Below are positions 8,082 to 13,194 of a DNA stretch of 13,194 nucleotides, piece by piece (positions within the stretch are counted from its first letter, which is position 1; every line of letters begins with the position of its first letter). Below the pieces are notes generated by a model. It did no database searches. It saw nothing but the letters and a program-made list of their open reading frames with translations, and had not been told where the DNA came from. This stretch comes from Gammaproteobacteria bacterium. Its GTDB lineage: Bacteria; Pseudomonadota; Gammaproteobacteria; GRL18. The stretch spans positions 8,349 to 21,542 of the forward strand of contig JANELJ010000003.1 of NCBI GenBank assembly GCA_024511395.1, given 5' to 3'. A program made the position numbers and the translations under genes.

Positions 8082-8546
8082 ATGCAACGTAGACATTTCC
8101 TGAAAAACACTATGGCAACAGGCGCTATTGCTCTGGCCGCTTCAAGTGGTCTGTTAGTCCCTGGCAGCGTGTTAGCTGCATGGAACAAAAAAGCATTTGA
8201 TGCTAAAGATGTACAGTCTGCATTAAAAGGGGCTATCGGTACTGAACTGACTGAAGCCACTGACAAGATTAAGATTAAGGCGCCTCAGATTGCAGAAAAC
8301 GGTGCAGTTGTACCTATTACTATCAGCTCTACTTTAAGCAATGTTAAGTCTATTACCATTCTGTCTGAAAAGAACGGCACTCCACTGATTGCCAAGTTCA
8401 ACCTGAAAGGTAAAGCTGAAGCATTTATTTCCACTCGTATCAAGATGGGCAAAACTTCCAATATCATCGCAGTTTGCGAATCTGGCGGTAAATTCTACAG
8501 CGCCAGAAAAGAAGTTAAAGTCACAATCGGTGGTTGCGGCGGTTAA
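8082..8546 (+). CDS. soxY: SoxY, sulfur carrier subunit of SoxYZ
   Basis: A 154-residue periplasmic protein that carries sulfur intermediates covalently on a C-terminal cysteine while the other Sox enzymes act on them. The N-terminus is a Tat signal (RRHFLK at 3-8, hydrophobic 12-31, likely cleavage after VLA at about 32), fitting export of the folded SoxYZ pair. The C-terminus is the diagnostic GGCGG swinging arm (150-154, C152). The beta-rich middle (PQIAENGAVVPITISS) is typical. Strong ribosome site AAAGGAAGG upstream of the ATG. It is first of the soxYZ unit behind the sigma-54 promoter. No other sox gene (XA, B, CD) lies in the window. Confidence 0.95.
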   Translation: MQRRHFLKNTMATGAIALAASSGLLVPGSVLAAWNKKAFDAKDVQSALKGAIGTELTEATDKIKIKAPQIAENGAVVPITISSTLSNVKSITILSEKNGTPLIAKFNLKGKAEAFISTRIKMGKTSNIIAVCESGGKFYSARKEVKVTIGGCGG

Positions 8547-8593
8547 TCAATAACCTCTAACACGATTTGATAATTGATATAACTAATACGTTA

Positions 8594-8628
8594 AGAGCAA
8601 GCCGGATAGTGAAATAACCGGGTACTCT
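8594..8628 (+). other. possible hairpin between soxY and soxZ
   Basis: In the 108-base spacer, agag (8594-8597) with ctct (8625-8628) and ccgg (8602-8605) with ccgg (8618-8621) could form a small interrupted stem. It has no T run and is unlikely to terminate; it could affect mRNA processing or stability. Confidence 0.25.
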
Positions 8629-8654
8629 AAACCAATACGAACAGGAAAAGAATA

Positions 8655-8975
8655 ATGGCTAAAAAAAGCTCAATTAAAATTCGCGCAAAAGCGAAAAATG
8701 GCGTGGTTACAGTTAAAGCACTGATCAGTCATAAAATGGAAACCGGCTTACGTAAAGATAAAAAGACAGGTAAAGTAATACCTGCTCACTTTATTGAAGA
8801 AGTTGTTTGTGAACACAATGGCGTACCAGTACTGGAAGCCGAATGGGGTGTTGCTATCTCTAAAAACCCATACCTGTCTTTCAAATTTAAAGGTGGTAAA
8901 GCGGGTGATACCGTTAAACTTTCCTGGAAAGACAATACAGGTAAGAGCGATTCCCTGGAAACTAAAGTTAAGTAA
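8655..8975 (+). CDS. soxZ: SoxZ, partner subunit of the SoxYZ sulfur carrier
   Basis: A 106-residue protein of normal SoxZ length and without a signal peptide, since it is exported bound to the Tat substrate SoxY. Recognisable stretches are IKIRAKAKNGVVTVKALISHKMETGLRKD..., HFIEEVVCEHNG (about 47-58) and the closing LSFKFKGGKAGDTVKLSWKDN...G, an immunoglobulin-like fold that cradles SoxY. An AGGAAAAG ribosome site precedes the ATG. Separated from soxY by 108 bases, it is presumably co-transcribed. Lysine-rich throughout. Confidence 0.95.
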   Translation: MAKKSSIKIRAKAKNGVVTVKALISHKMETGLRKDKKTGKVIPAHFIEEVVCEHNGVPVLEAEWGVAISKNPYLSFKFKGGKAGDTVKLSWKDNTGKSDSLETKVK

Positions 8976-8993
8976 GCTTAAGTAACTGAAGTT

Positions 8994-9194
8994 TCAGTAA
9001 AGAAATTTACCAACGAACGATAATCCCCCCCCATCATGAGTTGGTAATGCCGGGCGCAACAGGATAAAACCTGCGGCGCCTTTTTTATAGCTTTTCCAGC
9101 TTAACGGGGTTTCGATATCCAGTACATGCTCTTCAACCAGCTGAAACAGTTCTTCCTCGGTTTTTGCATTGTTAATCTGTTCAAGAATGGACAT
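8994..9194 (-). CDS. small hypothetical protein, possibly with a disturbed C-terminus
   Basis: A 66-residue ORF with a perfect ribosome site (AAGGAG, 7-8 bases before the ATG). The N-terminal half, MSILEQINNAKTEEELFQLV and onwards, looks like a soluble helical protein; the rest is KKGAAGFILLRPALPTHDGGG and a short tail. I do not recognise the family. An 8-base poly-G tract in the coding strand (9025-9032) lies 12 codons before the stop. With one more G the protein would end HDGGGIIVRW; with one fewer it would run on to end near 8980. The soxYZ terminator hairpin lies inside its coding region. It may be a real small gene with a slippery end, or a remnant. Confidence 0.45.
   Translation of the reverse strand: MSILEQINNAKTEEELFQLVEEHVLDIETPLSWKSYKKGAAGFILLRPALPTHDGGGLSFVGKFLY
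9053..9087 (+). terminator. rho-independent terminator of soxYZ
   Basis: Stem ggcgc-aa-cagg (9053-9063) pairs with cctg-cg-gcgcc (9070-9080) around a short AT loop, with a two-base internal mismatch, and is followed by TTTTTT (9081-9086). It is oriented for plus-strand transcripts from soxZ, 78 bases after its stop. Confidence 0.65.
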
Positions 9195-9217
9195 AGGCTT
9201 CTCCTTAATATTTTTGA

Positions 9218-9391
9218 CTAAATAAATCAGTTAAATCGTAGCGAGAATGATCAGAGTGCTGAAGATACAAGGATTTACAGGTTATTTTGGCTTTATTCGT
9301 ACTCACCGTACGGGTGAAGTCAAAATGTTCTGGAAAGCCTTGTAAATTCAGTGCTATGGACATTCGCAGTAGGTTCAACTGATTTATTTAG
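9218..9391. repeat. 174-bp imperfect palindrome (MITE-like)
   Basis: The ends ctaaataaatcagtt (9218-9232) and aactgatttatttag (9377-9391) are perfect 15-bp inverted repeats. The inside continues the pairing over almost the whole length with indels (for example gaagatacaagg near 9261 against the complement of ccttgtaaattc at 9338-9349; attttggcttta near 9284 against the complement of tgaagtcaaaat), ending in a tip around cgtac/gtacg near 9299-9312. No clear target-site duplication is seen. It has no ORF of its own and lies between the small minus-strand ORF and cyaY. It reads as a non-autonomous element or a very long hairpin. Confidence 0.7.
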
Positions 9392-9608
9392 GTTTGGTTA
9401 ATCATACCACTGTATTAGTGTATGAGGTATCTGAAAAAGCGGATAAATAAGCTCTAAATCAAAAAAATATCAATAAATTCTAATATTAATAGATATAAAT
9501 CAAGATGTAAGGAGAATGCTATGGCCATAACTTAGCTCTCACGTTAAAATGATGGCTTAAAATTATAGCTATATGTTTTTAACAGGTTTTTCAGAGAACA
9601 GGTGCGTT
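9392..9608 (+). other. AT-rich leader of cyaY with a mini-ORF
   Basis: This 217-base gap has no normal gene. It contains a near-perfect ribosome site AAGGAG (9509-9514) followed at 9521 by ATG GCC ATA ACT TAG, a four-residue reading frame, and gccat/atggc (near 9524 and 9552) that could pair. A weak GG-N10-GC match lies at 9522-9537. No confident promoter for cyaY is seen. Confidence 0.3.
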
Positions 9609-9932
9609 ATGACAGAATCAGAATTTACCCAGCAGATTGACGAACTTATTATGTCAATTGAGGATGCGCTAGATGAACTGGAGATGGATATTGATTATGA
9701 AAGTTCAGCCGGTATTCTGACTATTATATTGCCCAATAAATCACAGGTCATTATCAGCCGCCAGATTGCCGCTATGCAGTTATGGCTGGCCGCTAAATCC
9801 GGTGGTTTTCACTTTAATTATGATCCTGAAAAAGGCTGGCTTGATGAGCGCATCGGTGAAGCCTTTATAGATGCTCTGAATCGTTGTCTGACAGAACAGG
9901 CAGGTGAGCCCGTGGCACTTGAACTGGAATAG
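9609..9932 (+). CDS. cyaY: CyaY, bacterial frataxin
   Basis: A 107-residue frataxin homologue of normal length. Frataxins bind iron through an acidic first helix and regulate cysteine desulfurase/IscU in Fe-S cluster assembly. Here the acidic ridge (IDELIMSIEDALDELEMDIDYE) is followed by the strands GILTIILPNKSQVIISRQ and the conserved LWLAAKSGGFHFNY and GWLDERIGEAFIDAL. The start is taken at the ATG at 9609 (MTESEF...), which fits CyaY alignments; the frame extends 12 codons upstream without family similarity. The stop is TAG followed directly by TGA. The cytochrome gene starts 5 bases after, so they form an operon. In many gammaproteobacteria cyaY lies next to lptM; here it is about 7 kb away. 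Confidence 0.95.
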   Translation: MTESEFTQQIDELIMSIEDALDELEMDIDYESSAGILTIILPNKSQVIISRQIAAMQLWLAAKSGGFHFNYDPEKGWLDERIGEAFIDALNRCLTEQAGEPVALELE

Positions 9933-9937
9933 TGAAT

Positions 9938-11038
9938 ATGAAAATTAAATTTAACTGGATATTTTGCGGGCTGAGTTTTTTACTGGGTAGCACTCTGTTA
10001 CTGACCGCTGGCAATGTTCTGGCCGCAACGGACAAGAGTGACCAGGCCAGTCTGGCCATGGGCAGCGAACTTTTCCAGACAAAATGCTCAGTCTGTCATG
10101 GCAGTGAAGGTTCCGGTGGTGTGGGTATGCCGTTGAACCTGGATGATTTTTTGAAAACTACTTCTGATAAATATTTGCAGCAGACCATTCGCCTGGGGCG
10201 CCCAGGTCGGGTTATGCCATCCTTTAGTGAATTGAGCGATGTACAGGTGCAGAGCCTGATTAAATATATCCGCAGCTGGAAACCGGATATTAAACCACCG
10301 GTATATGATCAGGCCCATATTGCCGGTGATAAGGAAAAAGGCAAACAGATTTTTAATGCTATCTGTATTAACTGTCACCGGGAAGAAGGTATCGGCGGCA
10401 AAGGCACCGGGGTAACTTTCTCACGTCCCCGGGATGCAGAAATTATTGCGCCGGCCATTGGTAACCCGGCTTTTCTGGCGGCGGCTTCGGATCAGATGAT
10501 TAAGCGGATTATTATGACCGGCCGGGAATCCACTCCTATGATGGCGGCCACTTCCATGGGGTTGACAGAAAAGGATGTCGATAATGTGGTCACATATTTA
10601 CGTTCCCTGAGTAAAGGTGTGGCGCTGGAACACGATCATGACTATGCACCCGGTGCTGCGGTGCTGACTTATGAATCTTCCTATTCACTGGAAGAAACCA
10701 TAAATAATATCAAGGCCGCGGCTATTGGCTACAATTTCCGTTATATTCGTGAACAGACGCTTAATCGAGGTTTTGTAGAAAAAGATCAGGAAAACAAAAA
10801 TCAGTACCTGGTGTATTTCTGTAATTTTAATTTTCTTAATCAGGCTTTATCCATTGATCCACGAATTGGCATGTTTCTGCCGTTTCGGGCAACGATTATG
10901 AAAAAGGGTGATACGGTACTGGTGATGACAGTGAACCCTAATTACCTGTGTTCCCTGTTTAATAATGCGGAGCTGAGAGAAGGCTGTGAATTTATGTCTG
11001 AGAAATACGAAGCCATGCTGGAAGAAAGTACACTTTAA
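9938..11038 (+). CDS. diheme cytochrome c with a C-terminal DUF302 domain
   Basis: A 366-residue exported protein. Signal peptide about 1-30 (MKIKFNWIF..., ending NVLAA). Two class I cytochrome c domains follow: heme 1 CSVCH (50-54) with a likely distal Met in RVMPSF (93), and heme 2 CINCH (143-147) with a likely distal Met in TPMMA (201/202). After a His/Asp-rich hinge (EHDHDY) comes a DUF302 domain (about 243-363, YESSYSLEETINNIKAAAIG...), containing extra cysteines (295, 338, 350). The two domains imply electron transfer in the periplasm coupled to an unknown DUF302 function. ATG 9938 is preferred (GGA 9 bases upstream); a GTG at 9932 overlapping the cyaY stop is possible. Followed by another DUF302 gene. 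Confidence 0.9.
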   Translation: MKIKFNWIFCGLSFLLGSTLLLTAGNVLAATDKSDQASLAMGSELFQTKCSVCHGSEGSGGVGMPLNLDDFLKTTSDKYLQQTIRLGRPGRVMPSFSELSDVQVQSLIKYIRSWKPDIKPPVYDQAHIAGDKEKGKQIFNAICINCHREEGIGGKGTGVTFSRPRDAEIIAPAIGNPAFLAAASDQMIKRIIMTGRESTPMMAATSMGLTEKDVDNVVTYLRSLSKGVALEHDHDYAPGAAVLTYESSYSLEETINNIKAAAIGYNFRYIREQTLNRGFVEKDQENKNQYLVYFCNFNFLNQALSIDPRIGMFLPFRATIMKKGDTVLVMTVNPNYLCSLFNNAELREGCEFMSEKYEAMLEESTL

Positions 11039-11081
11039 TATGTAAATTACTATTTGATTGATGTCGATGGATACCATAAAC

Positions 11082-11558
11082 ATGACTAACCGATTTAAGC
11101 AATTAAGCCTGTCCACACTGTTCTTAGTGTTGTTTTTATGCTCTGCTGCGGCTTATGCAGAACATCAGAAACTCATTATGGGACGTTCCGTGGATGCCTT
11201 TCCGGAAAGCATGAGTGCCCTGCAGGAAGAAATAAAAAAAGCCGGCTATGTACTGAGTTTTGTCCAGCGCGTGGATGTTGGTCTGACTGGTATGGGCTTT
11301 AAAACGGACAAGTATCGGGTGGTTTTTTTCGGTAAACCGGAAGAGATTAAGGAGCTACCGGAAAAATATCCTGAGCTGGTGCCTTACCTGCCCCTGGCCA
11401 TTGCTATTTTTGCTGAAGAACAGGAAACCGTACTCACCGCCATGTCTCCCGACTTCCTTGGCCCTGCTTACCTAAAAGAGCACTCGGAACTTAAAGTCAT
11501 TTTTAATCGCTGGAAAAAAGACATTGAAACCATTATTGAGGGTGTTTGTTACCAGTAA
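11082..11558 (+). CDS. exported DUF302-family protein
   Basis: 158 residues from ATG 11082; alternatives at 11061 and 11067 add only 5-7 residues before the signal peptide. Signal peptide 1-26 (basic MTNRFKQ, hydrophobic core, cleavage AYA-EHQK). The mature part is DUF302-like: the pattern sVdaFpeSmsaLqeEIKkAGYvl..., a YRVVFFGKP strand and LPLAIAIFAEE...VLTAMSPDFL match the family layout. It lies 43 bases after the cytochrome-DUF302 gene, probably in the same operon, suggesting two periplasmic DUF302 domains that work together. The function of the family is not established. Its stop is 2 bases from the convergent stop of the cyaA remnant. Confidence 0.8.
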   Translation: MTNRFKQLSLSTLFLVLFLCSAAAYAEHQKLIMGRSVDAFPESMSALQEEIKKAGYVLSFVQRVDVGLTGMGFKTDKYRVVFFGKPEEIKELPEKYPELVPYLPLAIAIFAEEQETVLTAMSPDFLGPAYLKEHSELKVIFNRWKKDIETIIEGVCYQ

Positions 11559-11560
11559 CC

Positions 11561-12385
11561 TTACAGGTTCTTTATAGCCTGGTTGAGTCGGCGTTCAATT
11601 TCCTGTTTAAACTTAAGCAGCTGGGTGACCTGCAGGCCATGGCTGCTTTCAGAGTCCCGCAGTTCTTGGGACAGGTCAATGTCGGTAATATAAATAGGGT
11701 AGCGTTCATTGCCCTAGCGGGCCTGTACCACTTCTTGTGCCACTTTTTTATAAACATCCCTGCCGTATTCAAAAGAACTGAACTCTTTTTCATTGGCATA
11801 AATCAGGTAATGCCGACTGCCGTCATCATTAATATCGGCAATGACCTAGATGCGGAAAAAACGGGCAGGCATACTTTGCAGGCGGGAGAACTATTCACTG
11901 AGTTTAAGCTAGCCGCCCTGTTTTTCAATTTCAAACACTTCCAGCTGTAATTCTTCGGCCATATTATCCAGTGATTCAAGATCATACAGTGCCACGGTGC
12001 TGTCCAGTAATAAATCGTCTGTTGATGAATCAATATAGGCATTAAACTGGTTGCTGAAGCTTAGTCGGCTGACTACTGAATCCAGGAATAGAATAAAGTG
12101 GTTCAGGTGAGTATTGTTTTTTTCCATGGCCGTGGACTGATGATACAGACAGCCGCGTTCATCAATAATATAAATATCCGTGGTTTTACGATGGTTCTGG
12201 TAAAACAGCTGAACATGATGATCCCGGTTATGAGCATAAATGAGTTTTAATACCTTATGCTGATTAAATTCACTGTCTATAATCAGGCGATGATAGTGCG
12301 GTAGTGGGTACACCAGTTCTCTGAACAGTTCTCTAGTATCAGGAATTTTCTGGTAGCGGGGACCGTTTTTTTCCTGCCATGAAGA
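11561..12385 (-). pseudogene. cyaA: C-terminal part of class I adenylate cyclase, cut by an insertion sequence and carrying four TAG codons
   Basis: A single reading frame of 275 codons runs from the IS edge (SSWQEKNGPRYQKIPD...) to TAA at 11561-11563 with no frameshift. Interior TAG codons are at 11909-11911, 11891-11893, 11846-11848 and 11714-11716; no TAA or TGA interrupts it. Stretches such as LVYPLPHYHRLIID, HVQLFYQN...IYIIDERGCLYHQ, YLIYANEKEFSSFEYG, ERYPIYITDIDLS and FKQEIERRLNQA fit the C-terminal regulatory half of proteobacterial CyaA (assignment from memory of Pseudomonas and E. coli proteins). Each TAG sits where CAG (Gln) would be natural. The N-terminal catalytic half would lie beyond the IS, outside the window. 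Convergent with the DUF302 gene. Confidence 0.75.
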
Positions 12386-13194
12386 CTGTCCAGGATCTCG
12401 TTAAACAACTTTCAGTGGATAATTGATCAGAAAAAAGTTCACTTCCAGCCTGAACGTATTACACCACTGAGTAATACGTTCGGTTTTAAGCCTGAAGGCT
12501 CCCCACAAATTTAAACCATTGTGCAGAGTCACATCACGTCCTGGTTCAATTGTGTAAATGCTTTTTTCAAATCCTTCATGTAAATTTTATACCGTTTGTC
12601 ATTTATAACTTGTTTTGCAATATAGATGAATGACAAGACAGTACGGTTAACAATGGTATTGGCCTGTAACATTTTCTGATAGCCCTGTTGACAAGCTACT
12701 TTACCAATACACCATAATAAAAATTGAACTAAGGCCGCAATCAATAACAGATTGTCATATCGTGCTTCAGACCTTGATTTAGCTTGTGACAAGCCCAGTC
12801 CATAATAGCTATTCTTACTATCTCGAAAGCTTTCTTCTATTTGCATTCGAGTTGAGTATGTTTTTACAATTTGTTTGGGCATTGCTTTACTGGTCGGTAA
12901 ATTACTCACTAACAACCAGGCTTCATTAGCCTTCTTTTCTTGATATAAGGAAGTTGTGCAATGAGACTTGCCACCTCGTTTTTTCTGTTTCTGTCGTTTC
13001 TTACTTTTCTTTTTATACATACCCATTACAGCAAAAACGGGAGACTTTACTGTAATAAATATTACCCAGCCGTTTTGCTTTTGCTGAGCCATCTTGCATA
13101 TAATGACGGCAACTATTCCAATGCTCGCCATCCAGTGACAAATGAACATCCCCCCTGACTCTTCCAAGCCAATACCACCCCCTGGATTCAACGG
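12386..13194 (-). mobile_element. IS4-family (IS10-type) insertion sequence, one end only
   Basis: The element runs off the right edge of the window. Its left boundary is placed at ctgtccaggatc (12386) because cyaA coding sequence is intact up to that base and the CTG start resembles IS10-type ends; this is an inference, as the other end and the target duplication are not visible. Between the boundary and the transposase stop are an 11-bp perfect hairpin, gaacgtattac (12452-12462) / gtaatacgttc (12471-12481), and a small hairpin agcc/ggct (12489-12500), which may block read-through. Confidence 0.75.
12529..13194 (-). pseudogene. IS10-type transposase, frameshifted, partial at the window edge
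   Basis: The C-terminal half resembles Tn10/IS10 transposase: NLPTSKAMPKQIVKTYSTRMQIEESFRDSKN...YGLGL contains the Y-R-E-K signature with the catalytic glutamate of the DDE triad, then the LLLIAALVQFLLW helix. From the window edge the true frame reads VESRGWYWLGRVRGDVHL...AKRLGNIYYSKVS, which also matches IS10, but it ends in TAA shortly after. The C-terminal half is in the next frame. The shift lies near 13037-13052, and one extra base explains it. The first 50 or so residues of the long open frame beginning near 13191 are therefore a shadow. IS10 transposase is 402 residues; about 220 are represented here. Confidence 0.85.

Noticed and set aside
9522..9537. TGGCCATAACTTAGCT as a second sigma-54 promoter, for cyaY
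   Set aside because: The GG-N10-GC spacing is right but the conserved CAC/T after GG and the TT before GC are lost; probably chance overlap with the mini-ORF.
11547..11569. gttaccagtaac and aaccttacaggtt hairpins as a bidirectional terminator between the DUF302 gene and cyaA
   Set aside because: Stems are only 5 bp and no T run of useful length follows.
11546..11950. 134-residue plus-strand frame after the DUF302 gene
   Set aside because: It is a shadow of the cyaA remnant, which has clear family-like sequence on the minus strand.
1..13194. CRISPR arrays, tRNA or rRNA genes
   Set aside because: No regularly spaced repeats and no tRNA-like cloverleaf or rRNA sequence were seen on either strand.

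Overview
The window looks like chromosomal DNA of a sulfur-oxidising gammaproteobacterium of moderate to low GC. The evidence is soxY and soxZ, a periplasmic c-type cytochrome, and an lptM-lysA pair plus cyaY and a class I adenylate cyclase (cyaA) remnant, a neighbourhood known from Pseudomonas and its relatives. Genus cannot be told from the sequence. Several genes are broken (cyaA, a second histidine kinase, a transposase), so the region is eroding or has been rearranged by mobile DNA.

Layout. 1-156: the 3' end of an unrecognised gene. 149-2668 (minus strand): a membrane-anchored cold-shock-domain protein, then (in order of transcription from the right) lptM, lysA and ychJ, read as one operon from a promoter near 2663. 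2630-3004: a non-coding stretch with a G-quadruplex motif, a 110-bp palindromic element and two copies of a 13-bp direct repeat around it. 3005-6373 (plus): a membrane sensor histidine kinase and an NtrC-type sigma-54-dependent regulator. 6548-7884: a hybrid membrane histidine kinase broken by an in-frame TGA and a -1 frameshift, closed by a strong terminator. 8004-8975: a sigma-54 type promoter followed by soxY and soxZ. 8994-9608: a small minus-strand ORF overlapping the soxYZ terminator, then a 174-bp imperfect palindrome and an AT-rich leader. 9609-11558 (plus): cyaY, a diheme cytochrome c fused to a DUF302 domain, and a secreted DUF302 protein. 11561-12385 (minus): the C-terminal part of cyaA with four in-frame TAG codons. 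12386-13194 (minus): the end of an IS4/IS10-type insertion sequence that cuts cyaA.

How the parts may work together (inference). The sensor kinase and NtrC-type regulator are followed by a sigma-54 promoter directly in front of soxYZ, so this two-component system is a good candidate to control production of the SoxYZ sulfur carrier. The cytochrome/DUF302 genes may be electron-transfer partners in the same metabolism, but nothing in the sequence proves it. Compared with the arrangement in Pseudomonas, where cyaY lies beside lptM-lysA-dapF, the signalling and sox genes sit between lptM and cyaY, and ychJ sits where dapF would be expected.
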